From Sphingobacterium sp. UBA6711 (GTDB lineage Bacteria; Bacteroidota; Bacteroidia; Sphingobacteriales; Sphingobacteriaceae), in the NCBI GenBank assembly GCA_002454415.1, contig DKIT01000045.1, positions 163,323 through 214,299 on the forward strand: a DNA stretch of 50,977 nucleotides, read 5' to 3'. Below the pieces are notes generated by a model, which was not told where the DNA came from, did no database searches, and saw only the letters and a program-made list of their open reading frames with translations. Positions 8,698 through 16,599 of the stretch are shown in pieces; positions within the stretch are counted from its first letter, which is position 1, and each line of letters begins with the position of its first letter. The position numbers were made by a program, and so were the translations under genes.

Positions 8698-10049
8698 TAT
8701 AGTATGCTTGAGGCGTAAAGCTCAGCTAATTTGATATCAAAATCTGTAAATAATCCCATTGAGGTAACTTGATCAACCATCACATGACCAATCCTTCCAC
8801 AAGTTATTTTTTGATTTTTCAAAAATACGTCCATCTTAACTGCCATTATCCCTCCTGTTAGTTTATATAACGATTCTCGTTCTATTTTCGAAAATTTATC
8901 TTGATTTAAAATTGGATGCATTCCATCTCCAAAATGTTGAAACATTAAATTATTTTCCTGTCTAACACTTACTAATGAATCCGAATTAAAAAGAAATAAA
9001 GTATTTATTGCGTCGTCAATTACGTAAGATTTAGTAAATGGAAACTCAACAGTTAAAAGAGTAATTGCTGCAAAATGATTTCCAGCCTGCTTCAAAACAG
9101 AATTAACAGTATTAACCAAACTCACGTTTATATCCGCATCCCTCGAATCTCTTTTATGGATCATTATATTCTCCCCATACTTTTCTTCAACAAATTTTAA
9201 TAATGTTTCATCAGGGCAACTAATTACAATTTGAGAAACATTTTTACATCCTAGTATTGCGTCAATCTTATGTTCAATTATACTCTTACTATTTAGATTC
9301 CTGAGTGCAATCTGCCCATCGCGAACTGGTATAATGCATAAACTCTGTAAAGTTCCAAAGCGATCTAAAGAGTAAAGTTCATTAATTTGAGCCCTTGTGG
9401 ACAAGATTCTCGTTTCATTTCTGGTCAAATTAGAGCCATGTCTTCTATAGGAAAAAAGAGGTTCTGTGATATTGACAACTTTATGAGCTGCCGTAAATTT
9501 AACCCATAATTCATATCCATCCTGACAAGAAAAACTTTCATTATAACCTCCTAAATTCCTTAGGAATGATACCCTGATCATAGTACATGCACCATGAGCT
9601 GCTTGATCCAATAAGGATACTTCGTCCTGAAAATTATGTCTACGAAATTCTTCGGTTATTTTACCTAACTCGTCAACTAAATAATAATCTGGAAATACTA
9701 AACCTAAATTTTCATCACTTGCTAAGATATCACTCATTTTTTCCAAAGCAGTGATTTCTAGAAAATCATCGGCATCTAAACGCATTATAAATTTTCCTTT
9801 ACAAACTCTCAAAGCTATATTATTTGTAACGTTTAGTCCTTTATTTTGCTGATAAATAATCTTTACTTTTGGATTATCTCTATATCCCTCAATTATATTT
9901 CTACTATTATCTATGGAACCGTCATCAATAATAATTAATTCAAAATCCTGAAGTGTTTGAGAGAGAACGCTCTCTATTGATTGTTTAATATACTTTTCGT
10001 AATTGTAATTTGTTATATAAACGCTTACCAATGGACTATTTTCTTTCAT
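8697..10049 (-). CDS. GT2 glycosyltransferase fused to NeuA-like cytidylyltransferase domain
   Basis: 450 aa with two domains. Residues 7-215 are a GT-A family 2 transferase: SVYITNYNYEKYI, IIDDGS (40-45), MRLDADDF (89-96) and a QDGYELW motif (176-182) at the usual ED-x-W position. Residues 236-450 match the fold order of CMP-acylneuraminate synthetases: LCIIPVRDG (237-245), VISCPDE (275-281), LLTVEFPFTKSYVIDDAI (331-348), DSLVSV (357-362), GGIMAV (399-404) and TDFDIKLAE (435-443). The NeuA nucleotide loop (normally RGGSKGxxxKN) reads RDGQIALRN, so catalysis may be altered or lost. The gene lies 5 bp after the acyltransferase gene in the NeuB operon. Confidence 0.8.
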   Translation of the reverse strand: MKENSPLVSVYITNYNYEKYIKQSIESVLSQTLQDFELIIIDDGSIDNSRNIIEGYRDNPKVKIIYQQNKGLNVTNNIALRVCKGKFIMRLDADDFLEITALEKMSDILASDENLGLVFPDYYLVDELGKITEEFRRHNFQDEVSLLDQAAHGACTMIRVSFLRNLGGYNESFSCQDGYELWVKFTAAHKVVNITEPLFSYRRHGSNLTRNETRILSTRAQINELYSLDRFGTLQSLCIIPVRDGQIALRNLNSKSIIEHKIDAILGCKNVSQIVISCPDETLLKFVEEKYGENIMIHKRDSRDADINVSLVNTVNSVLKQAGNHFAAITLLTVEFPFTKSYVIDDAINTLFLFNSDSLVSVRQENNLMFQHFGDGMHPILNQDKFSKIERESLYKLTGGIMAVKMDVFLKNQKITCGRIGHVMVDQVTSMGLFTDFDIKLAELYASSIL

Positions 10050-10054
10050 AATAT

Positions 10055-10678
10055 TTATCTTTCTTTGATAACTTTTGCAGGAACACCTCCAACGACATGG
10101 TATGATGCAACACTTTTATTCACCACGGCATTACTACCGACAACACTGCTTCTACCAATTGTTACACCGGGTAAAATTACAACGTGTGTACCTAACCAGG
10201 AATCTTCTTCTAATACAACCGGTTGATGTAAATATCCTTGATTTTGGATGGAAATTTCTTTATCTGCATAACCATGCATACTAGTTTGAAGATAAACAAA
10301 TCCTGAAACTAGAGAATTTGCTCCTATAGTGATTGAATCTCCACCATTCAAGACAGAATAAAGACCAATTCGCACTTTCTCATGAATGTTGATATTAGAT
10401 TTATTTGCAGCCAAAATTCTCACGCCCCTATCAATTCTAGAAAACGAACCAATATTAATGACGGAATTGCCATGTGCTCTAATCTCGATATTTCTACGAA
10501 ATTCGACATTATTGCCTATAAAGATAGAACATCCTTTATCCAAAATAATACGTGGAATTGAATCAGTTCTAAAATTCTTTCCAATTCTAACACGATTACT
10601 TGCATATAGTATTCGAGTAAGGAAGGCACAAACTTTTGGTCTTAACTCCCTCAAATAAAATTGTGTTATATTTATCAT
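10055..10678 (-). CDS. Hexapeptide-repeat (left-handed beta-helix) acyltransferase
   Basis: 207 aa. From about residue 45 the protein is built of isoleucine/valine hexapeptide rungs (for example IFIGNNVEF, INIGSFSRI, ITIGANSLVSG). It ends with the acetyl-CoA site typical of the maltose/serine acetyltransferase group: SWLGTHVVILPGVTIGRSSVVGSNAVV and GGVPAKVI. MHGYADKEI carries the probable catalytic His region. It should acylate a sugar hydroxyl or amino group in the cytosol. Its place between CutC and the GT2-NeuA fusion suggests the target is the nonulosonate-like sugar or a neighbouring residue; this is inferred. Confidence 0.86.
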   Translation of the reverse strand: MINITQFYLRELRPKVCAFLTRILYASNRVRIGKNFRTDSIPRIILDKGCSIFIGNNVEFRRNIEIRAHGNSVINIGSFSRIDRGVRILAANKSNINIHEKVRIGLYSVLNGGDSITIGANSLVSGFVYLQTSMHGYADKEISIQNQGYLHQPVVLEEDSWLGTHVVILPGVTIGRSSVVGSNAVVNKSVASYHVVGGVPAKVIKER

Positions 10679-10689
10679 CTTGTAATTAG

Positions 10690-11412
10690 TTAAAATGTGC
10701 TGCTATTTAATATAGATTTCATTTTAATCATTTCATTTTCATCTATAGTAATATAATCTAAAGACTCTTTCATTTGAGCATTCGTATATTTCATTAAAGA
10801 AGTAGAAATTTTTATCGCCGGACTATGTACCTCTTTAATACCTGCAGAAATTATTTTAGGCAAGACTGAACTAACAACGCCCCCTCCAGCAACAACTATA
10901 AGCTTATTCTGAGCCTCTTCTACTGTTTCTTTAAGTTGCTTTAAGCCTTCAGAAATAGATGGGAAACCGCCACTCGTTAATATTCTCTTACATCCTGCAT
11001 TATAAATATCATTTAATGCTTCCGACCTATTCTTAACTCTATCAAACGCACGATGAAAAGTGACTTGCATAGGGTAGGATGCCTCTACAAGCTTACAGAG
11101 ATTTTCATAATCCACAGCTCCATTATCTCTTAAACATCCTAAAACAACACCTTCACACTCAAGATCTTTAAAGAAAGAAATTTCCTTTAACATAACTTGA
11201 ATTTCTACATCTGAATATAAAAAATCTCCTCCTCTAGGTCTTATCATTGGAAATAAGGGTATATTTAACTGTTCTCTCAATTTACTGACCATCCCATAGG
11301 AAGGTGTAGTTCCTCCTTCAAAATGATTATCACACAACTCTAATCTATCTGCTCCCAATTGAGCTGCTTTAATTCCAGAATTATAATCAAATACAACTAT
11401 CTCCAATAGCAT
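10690..11412 (-). CDS. cutC: CutC-family TIM-barrel protein in polysaccharide operon
   Basis: 240 aa, full length for the CutC family (E. coli CutC is about 248 aa). Characteristic blocks are GADRLELC (20-27), EGGTTPSYG (32-40), MIRPRGGDFLY (56-66), TFHRAFD (118-124) and RILTSGG near 150. CutC was named for copper tolerance in E. coli, but its biochemical role is unsettled. Here it begins 8 bp after the NeuB-family gene and 11 bp before an acyltransferase, with no copper genes nearby. A role in sugar metabolism, for example aldol or isomerase chemistry on a TIM barrel, is a guess from context. Family assignment is firm; function unknown. Confidence 0.9.
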   Translation of the reverse strand: MLLEIVVFDYNSGIKAAQLGADRLELCDNHFEGGTTPSYGMVSKLREQLNIPLFPMIRPRGGDFLYSDVEIQVMLKEISFFKDLECEGVVLGCLRDNGAVDYENLCKLVEASYPMQVTFHRAFDRVKNRSEALNDIYNAGCKRILTSGGFPSISEGLKQLKETVEEAQNKLIVVAGGGVVSSVLPKIISAGIKEVHSPAIKISTSLMKYTNAQMKESLDYITIDENEMIKMKSILNSSTF

Positions 11413-11420
11413 GACTGTAA

Positions 11421-12437
11421 TTATTTAATTTTATCAATATCTATCCTTTCGAAAGCTTTAATCGGCTGCTCTATAGTTTTACCAATGATGCCTTTATAAT
11501 TCCGAGCGTCTAAACCCACATTTGGTCGCAAAAATACTAAGTCATCCTCCTTTATTACATGTCCAATTTCAACATCATTTTTGAAATATGTTCCCCGACG
11601 AAAACTTTTCACATGGTCTGTATCAAACTCAATTTGAGTAGGACGTTTAATTTTACTACCTTTTAATAAATTTATTACTTGCAACTCTTCAATCAATGCA
11701 TGTACATCTTCTTTTGTTAAGGAAACAAGATGATCTCTAAAAGTTTTACCTTCCTTAGTATCTGTGAAATGAAATTCTAGAATTTCCGCGCCCATCGCAG
11801 TAGCATAATGCAGAGCTTTGCTACCTTCGGTATGGTCAGAATAACCTATTGTTAATCCAGTTTTCTCTTTTAATCTCAACATCACATTTAAATTTGCATC
11901 TGTATAAGGGATGGGATACATAGATGTACATTGTAATATGGCCAAATTTTCGGGCATCTTATACATCGGGTTTAAAGATTGTATATATCCTACTGTGGCC
12001 AAAACTTCTTCCTCTGTAGCGAGTCCTGTAGAAATAATAATTGGTTTCCTTTTCTCAATTATAGCCCCAATCATTGCATAAGCTGTTAAGTCGCCCGATC
12101 CGATTTTATACAAATCAACGTAAGGGTCAATCCAGTCCAAAATAGAGGGATCCCATATAGAAGCTGTGTATCTCTTTCCTGCTGCCAAAACCATTTTCGC
12201 AAGCTCAATATGCTGCTCTTTTGATAATTCGAACTTCTTAAAATGTTTATTCCTATCAGGACTTTCGACTGGGCTCACTAATGTATTTCCTGTATAAATT
12301 TGGAATTTAACTAGATCAGCATCAGATTCAATAGCCAACTGACATAATTTTTTAGCGTATTCAAAATTTCCCTCATGATTTCCTCCAATCTCTGCAATCA
12401 ATAATGGACCAAACTTTCCTTTCAATATGTTTTCCAT
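11421..12437 (-). CDS. NeuB/SpsE-family nonulosonate synthase
   Basis: 338 aa, normal for NeuB. The N-terminal TIM barrel shows LLIAEIGGNHEGN (12-24) and DLVKFQIYT (41-49), and GYSDHTEGS and EFHFTDTKEG in the second half. A C-terminal SAF (antifreeze-like) domain covers about 283-336 (FRRGTYFKNDVEIGHVI, then NYKGIIGKTI). Family members condense phosphoenolpyruvate with an N-acetylhexosamine to make sialic, legionaminic, pseudaminic or related acids. The substrate cannot be read from the sequence, and no NeuC, LegG or PseG-type gene is in the window. It lies 4 bp after the SpsF-like gene. Confidence 0.9.
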   Translation of the reverse strand: MENILKGKFGPLLIAEIGGNHEGNFEYAKKLCQLAIESDADLVKFQIYTGNTLVSPVESPDRNKHFKKFELSKEQHIELAKMVLAAGKRYTASIWDPSILDWIDPYVDLYKIGSGDLTAYAMIGAIIEKRKPIIISTGLATEEEVLATVGYIQSLNPMYKMPENLAILQCTSMYPIPYTDANLNVMLRLKEKTGLTIGYSDHTEGSKALHYATAMGAEILEFHFTDTKEGKTFRDHLVSLTKEDVHALIEELQVINLLKGSKIKRPTQIEFDTDHVKSFRRGTYFKNDVEIGHVIKEDDLVFLRPNVGLDARNYKGIIGKTIEQPIKAFERIDIDKIK

Positions 12438-12441
12438 GAAT

Positions 12442-13128
12442 TTATAATCTTTCTTTTAAAATTCTCGATATTTCTAACAATCCATAATTATGATGACCTT
12501 TCGTAAATTTACTAATCACGAAGTTAGCTAAATCGAGGTCTTCTTGTGTATCTATTGCCAACTGTACACCCGCTAATTCTGGCACATCTTTATTATATAT
12601 GAAAAAATGTTCAATTTCATGAGCATGGGAATAAAAGTATGGCATTACATGTTCCAATTCATAGGATGTAAATTCATCTATTTTATTCCGGTATAATTGA
12701 GTTAATATTCCTTCAATGCTCATTCCTTTGGGATAAGTTCTTTTATCGATATTGCTGATAAAAGAATATTTTCCAGTTTTAGCAATATCTATTGCATCTC
12801 TCACTAAATTTAAGTCTACAAATATATTATCTCCATTTATTCTAAATGCAAAATCAAATCCAAAAGTCTCAGCGCAAGATACAAATCTATCAGCAACATT
12901 ATTAAGGCTTCCTCTAAAACAACTAACGCCCTCTCTTATGCAATAGTCTCCTATAGGATCATCAGTATTCTCATTGGAAGTTGCGACAACTATAGTATTC
13001 GATAAACAGACTTGCTTAAGTCTTTCTATGATATAACCTAAAATAGGCTTCCCGTTTATCTCTTTTAATATCTTTCCAGGCAATCGCGAAGAATTATATC
13101 TACAAAGTATTATGATACCTATATTCAT
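12442..13128 (-). CDS. SpsF-like cytidylyltransferase
   Basis: 228 aa nucleotidyltransferase of the SpsF/KdsB group. The nucleotide loop RYNSSRLPGK (10-19) begins the protein after a first beta strand (IGIIILC). VATSNENTDDPIGDYC (48-63), FRINGDNIFVD (the metal-binding Asp region, about 94-104) and ELEHVMPYFY near 158-167 follow. Such enzymes activate ulosonic acids with CTP. Next to the NeuB-family gene it probably makes the CMP-nonulosonate. It overlaps the upstream acyltransferase gene by 4 bp. Family well supported, exact substrate inferred. Confidence 0.84.
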   Translation of the reverse strand: MNIGIIILCRYNSSRLPGKILKEINGKPILGYIIERLKQVCLSNTIVVATSNENTDDPIGDYCIREGVSCFRGSLNNVADRFVSCAETFGFDFAFRINGDNIFVDLNLVRDAIDIAKTGKYSFISNIDKRTYPKGMSIEGILTQLYRNKIDEFTSYELEHVMPYFYSHAHEIEHFFIYNKDVPELAGVQLAIDTQEDLDLANFVISKFTKGHHNYGLLEISRILKERL

Positions 13129-13673
13129 ACTCTTTCTCCAATTTTTTTTGCAGGAGTTCCTCCAAAAATCGTATATGGTGGAATATCCGAATTAACGACC
13201 GAATTTGCGGCTATAACAGCTCCATCCCCAATAGTTACTCCTTTCAAAATAGTTACATTGGAAGCTATCCATACATCATTACCAATTGCAATTGGTGCGG
13301 ATATATTGCCTTGACTATTGATAAGCTCATTGCGAGCGATTTGATGATTACTATCTACGATATAAACAAATGGAGCAATAAGACAATTATCCCCAATTTT
13401 AATATTACAAGAGGCATAAATAAAAGAGTGGAAACCAATTGTTGAATTTTCCCCTATAATTATTTTTGCAAATTTATTACAAGCACATATCCTTGCCCCC
13501 TCTTTTATTATAACATTTTGTTTGATAGCAATATTTCGCGGATATCTTAATAATTCAACATTCTTATCTATAAAGATCTTTCCGAATATTTCCACTCCAC
13601 GCATTTTATTATAAAATAACCGGATATAATTAAACATATTAAATTTAATATGCTGACGGAGTTGACTTTTCAT
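13125..13673 (-). CDS. Hexapeptide-repeat acyltransferase
   Basis: 182 aa left-handed beta-helix protein. Rungs start near residue 30 (VEIFGKIFIDKNVEL). The acetyl-CoA and catalytic region is present (IVDSNHQIA with the probable catalytic His, IAIGNDVWIASNVTILKGVTI, AANSVVNSDIPPYTIFGG, PAKKIGERV). It belongs to the maltose/virginiamycin acetyltransferase-like group. Its role is probably O- or N-acylation of a sugar precursor. It starts 23 bp downstream of the TviB-like dehydrogenase gene and overlaps the SpsF-like gene by 4 bp. Confidence 0.86.
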   Translation of the reverse strand: MKSQLRQHIKFNMFNYIRLFYNKMRGVEIFGKIFIDKNVELLRYPRNIAIKQNVIIKEGARICACNKFAKIIIGENSTIGFHSFIYASCNIKIGDNCLIAPFVYIVDSNHQIARNELINSQGNISAPIAIGNDVWIASNVTILKGVTIGDGAVIAANSVVNSDIPPYTIFGGTPAKKIGERV

Positions 13674-13696
13674 ATCAGAATATGTTAATGTATTAG

Positions 13697-14980
13697 TTAC
13701 AGGCTTCCTTCTGTAACTACATTCAAAATGCCCTTTACGTCGTAAATAACTGCTAACGACTTCTTTAAAATTTCTAAGTCTAAGGTTAAAAATTCTGTAT
13801 GAGCCACACCTAATACTATTGCATCAAACTTTTGATGAGGTAATTCACAAAAACTATCAATACCGTATTCGTGTTTCACTTCAGCAGGATTTGCCCAAGG
13901 ATCATAGGTCGTCACTTTTACACCATAATCTTCAAGTGCAGCGATTACATCCACAATCTTTGTGTTACGAACATCAGGACAGTTCTCTTTAAATGTAACC
14001 CCTAGCATTAATAATTCAGCACCATTAACATTAATCCCCTTTTTGATCATGCATTTCACGACTTGAGAGGCTACATATTCGCCCATAGAATCATTCAAAC
14101 GACGACCAGCTAAGATAATTTCTGGATGATATCCGTGCTCCTGTGCTTTCTGCGCCAAATAATACGGATCCACACCAATACAGTGACCACCCACCAATCC
14201 TGGTTTGAAAGGTAAAAAGTTCCACTTGGTACCTGCTGCTTCCAATACCGCATGGGTATCAATATTTAAGATATTGAAGATCTTAGCCAATTCATTGACA
14301 AAAGCAATATTGATGTCGCGTTGTGAATTTTCAATGACTTTAGCAGCCTCCGCAACTTTAATACAAGGTGCTAAATGAGTTCCAGCGGTGATAACTTCTT
14401 TATATACTGAGTCAACCTCCTGACCAATCGCCGGAGTAGATCCAGATGTAACTTTCAATATTTTCTCTACGGTATGTTGTTTATCACCCGGATTTATGCG
14501 CTCTGGGGAATAACCTGCAAAGAAATCTTCATTGAATTTTAAGCCAGAAATCTTTTCTAAAACTGGAATACACTCTTCTTCAGTTACCCCTGGATACACA
14601 GTAGATTCGTATACGACAATATCACCTTTTTTCAAGACTTTACCTACTGTTTCTGATGCCTTATACAATGGTGTCAAATCTGGACGATTATTTTTGTCGA
14701 CCGGAGTGGGCACAGTTACCACATAGAAATTTGCATCTTCAATATCCTCTAATTGATTTGAACAGTACAAACCAGTTGTATTTGTTGCAAATGGATTTTC
14801 ATTCACCAAGGCTGCCTGTAGAATATCATCTTCAACCTCCAAAGTTAAATCTTTACCAGAGCGCAACTCAGCGATGCGCTTTTGGTTAATATCAAAACCT
14901 AACACAGGGAATTTAGTTGCAAACAATCTTGCTAAGGGTAAGCCTACATAGCCTAATCCAATGACAGCTATTTTTTTCAT
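13697..14980 (-). CDS. UDP-N-acetylhexosamine 6-dehydrogenase (TviB/WbpO-like)
   Basis: 427 aa nucleotide-sugar dehydrogenase. Rossmann motif GLGYVGLPLA (8-17), YSPERINPGDKQHT (157-170), the ENSQRDINIAFVNEL helix (217-231) and catalytic Cys267 in GLVGGHCIGVDPYYL are all in place. The sequence resembles the TviB/WbpO/WbpA group that oxidises UDP-GlcNAc or UDP-GalNAc to the uronic acid, rather than UDP-glucose dehydrogenase. Together with the epimerase directly upstream (32-bp gap) it probably makes UDP-GalNAcA. Its base composition is less AT-rich than the genes that follow, so it appears to belong to the conserved head of the operon. Confidence 0.88.
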   Translation of the reverse strand: MKKIAVIGLGYVGLPLARLFATKFPVLGFDINQKRIAELRSGKDLTLEVEDDILQAALVNENPFATNTTGLYCSNQLEDIEDANFYVVTVPTPVDKNNRPDLTPLYKASETVGKVLKKGDIVVYESTVYPGVTEEECIPVLEKISGLKFNEDFFAGYSPERINPGDKQHTVEKILKVTSGSTPAIGQEVDSVYKEVITAGTHLAPCIKVAEAAKVIENSQRDINIAFVNELAKIFNILNIDTHAVLEAAGTKWNFLPFKPGLVGGHCIGVDPYYLAQKAQEHGYHPEIILAGRRLNDSMGEYVASQVVKCMIKKGINVNGAELLMLGVTFKENCPDVRNTKIVDVIAALEDYGVKVTTYDPWANPAEVKHEYGIDSFCELPHQKFDAIVLGVAHTEFLTLDLEILKKSLAVIYDVKGILNVVTEGSL

Positions 14981-15012
14981 CTCGTTTTTATATATTTTAA
15001 TTGATTAATCTT

Positions 15013-15981
15013 CTATTTCAAATTATCCCAATACCACTTTACAGCCTCTTTTAGTCCTTCACGGATCACGTGGGTAGGCTCATAGCCCAATAGTTGGCGT
15101 GCTTTGTCAATCGATGCCAACGAATGTGGAATATCGCCTTGTCTATTTGGACCATGAATGATCTCTACTTGAGCAATTTCGGCATCATACTCTGTTAAAA
15201 ATTCCTTGAGATACCCGACCAATTGATTTAAAGTCGTACGATCGCCAACGGCAGTGTTATAAACTGTATTCACGGCATCTGCGTTATCGATCATCATCGC
15301 ACGCTCATTCATTTGGATCACATTGTCTACATAGGTAAAGTCACGCGAATAATCACCAGCACCATTGATAACGGGGCTTTCATGATTCATAAATTTCTTG
15401 ACAAACAATGGTATTACCGCCGCATAGGCGCCATTTGGGTCTTGACGACGGCCAAATACATTAAAATAACGAAGTCCTACAGTTTCTAAACCATACGTTT
15501 TTGAAAAAATATCCGCGTACAACTCATTAACATATTTTGTGATGGCATAAGGCGACAATGGCTTTCCAATAACATCTTCGACTTTTGGAAGACTTGCAGA
15601 ATCACCATACGTAGACGAAGAAGCGGCATAAATAAAACGCTTTACCCCGGCATCCCTCGCGGCAACCAACATATTTAAGAACCCTGTAACGTTTACCTCA
15701 TTGGAAGTCTGTGGGTCTTTGATCGAGCGTGGAACTGAGCCCAAAGCAGCCTGATGTAATACATATTCCACACCTTCTACAGCTTTTTGACAATCTGCAT
15801 TATTCCGAATATCACCTTCGATTAATGTGAAATTTGGATTGTTCGCATGCTGTGCAATATTATGGCGATGTCCAGTTGCGAAGTTGTCCAATACGACCAC
15901 TTGATGATCTTTATCTAAAAAATGCTCTACAAGATTTGAACCTATAAAGCCTGCTCCTCCGGTGATTAATATTTTACTCAT
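15013..15981 (-). CDS. UDP-GlcNAc C4-epimerase (WbpP/TviC-like SDR)
   Basis: 322 aa extended short-chain dehydrogenase. NAD-binding TGGAGFIGSN (7-16), catalytic SSSTYGD (121-127) and YxxxK (Y145, K149) are all intact, with LRYFNVFGRRQDPNGAYAAV further on. This last block and the overall length match the WbpP/TviC group that interconverts UDP-GlcNAc and UDP-GalNAc. It is the second gene of the operon after the regulator (12-bp gap) and pairs with the dehydrogenase downstream. Function is well supported at family level; substrate preference is inferred. Confidence 0.87.
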   Translation of the reverse strand: MSKILITGGAGFIGSNLVEHFLDKDHQVVVLDNFATGHRHNIAQHANNPNFTLIEGDIRNNADCQKAVEGVEYVLHQAALGSVPRSIKDPQTSNEVNVTGFLNMLVAARDAGVKRFIYAASSSTYGDSASLPKVEDVIGKPLSPYAITKYVNELYADIFSKTYGLETVGLRYFNVFGRRQDPNGAYAAVIPLFVKKFMNHESPVINGAGDYSRDFTYVDNVIQMNERAMMIDNADAVNTVYNTAVGDRTTLNQLVGYLKEFLTEYDAEIAQVEIIHGPNRQGDIPHSLASIDKARQLLGYEPTHVIREGLKEAVKWYWDNLK

Positions 15982-15993
15982 CTTTTGAAGTAA

Positions 15994-16512
15994 TTATATG
16001 GTAGAATGATTTGTATATAAAATAATATAACGTTGTTCTTCGATAGTCTTCTGAAAAGAAAGATTGACTTGCTTTCCCAATTTTTTTCCAACCTTGTCCG
16101 CTAACAGCAATAAATATGCCTGATTTACATTTTCACCCAAAATTAACACATCAATCTTACCTGAATCAATACCTTCAGCATAGTCACCAATCAAACTAAC
16201 TTCTTGAATATCTCCCGCTTGCTTTAGTATATTATCTACAATATCATCAATACCCAAATAGGTATGAATTAATTTCTGAAGCGGTTTGAATAAGGAATGT
16301 TTGGTATTGGCTCGGTATAGTATTTTGTTTTTGTCTGTATTCTTTTCTAAATAGCCAGCCTCGGACAATTGGTTCAGTTCTTTTCTAATGGCGTTTGTTG
16401 ATTCTTGAAATTCATCAGCAAGACCGCGTAAATGGGATTGGTTACTGGCTGATACAAAAAATTTGATCAGTAGCTTCAATCGTGTCTTGGATGTAATTAA
16501 AGAGTCTAGCAT
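15994..16512 (-). CDS. Winged-helix regulator with degenerate nucleotidyltransferase-like C-terminus
   Basis: 172 aa. Residues about 8-70 form an ArsR/MarR-like winged helix (HLRGLADEFQESTNAIRKEL as helix-turn-helix, then AGYLEKNTDKNKILYRAN as wing). The C-terminal part (about 95-170) resembles a minimal nucleotidyltransferase fold: VSLIGDYAEGIDSGKIDVLIL takes the place of the family's GS-(F/Y)-A-x-G ... D-x-D pattern. The Ser is replaced by Asp and one carboxylate is missing, so it may only sense or bind a ligand. It is the first gene of the 16-kb polysaccharide operon. A perfect inverted repeat overlies its promoter, which suggests self-regulation and control of the operon. Confidence 0.78.
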   Translation of the reverse strand: MLDSLITSKTRLKLLIKFFVSASNQSHLRGLADEFQESTNAIRKELNQLSEAGYLEKNTDKNKILYRANTKHSLFKPLQKLIHTYLGIDDIVDNILKQAGDIQEVSLIGDYAEGIDSGKIDVLILGENVNQAYLLLLADKVGKKLGKQVNLSFQKTIEEQRYIILYTNHSTI

Positions 16513-16520
16513 GGTATAGT

Positions 16521-16553
16521 ATTAGATTGAGTAACAAAAGTACTCAATCTAAT
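16521..16553. promoter_or_regulatory. Perfect 13-bp inverted repeat, likely operator
   Basis: ATTAGATTGAGTA (16521-16533) and its exact reverse complement TACTCAATCTAAT (16541-16553) are separated by 7 bp. The repeat lies 8 bp upstream of the regulator start codon and covers the -7 element, part of the -33/-7 spacer and the expected transcription start. This is the expected place for a repressor to bind. The regulator gene directly downstream is the obvious candidate. Symmetry is seen directly; the function is inferred. There is no T-run, so a terminator is unlikely. Confidence 0.7.
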
Positions 16554-16566
16554 TATATTTGTCAAA
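16535..16566 (-). promoter_or_regulatory. Bacteroidota-type promoter of the polysaccharide operon
   Basis: On the minus strand, TTTG (16566-16563) is followed after 20 bp by TACTTTTG (16542-16535), a full match to the Bacteroidota -33/-7 consensus TTTG ... TAnnTTTG. The expected start of transcription is near 16528, about 15 nt before the ATG at 16512. Its -7 box is inside the inverted repeat. It should drive the regulator and all genes down to the left edge, since no later gap or terminator interrupts the array. Confidence 0.65.
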
Positions 16567-16599
16567 TTAAATTATTGTTATATCTAAATCAATCCTTTA

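Noticed and set aside
16554..16561. Plus-strand TATATTTG promoter-like octamer
   Set aside because: It points away from any plus-strand gene; the next plus-strand gene is 2.3 kb away. A chance match in AT-rich DNA is more likely.
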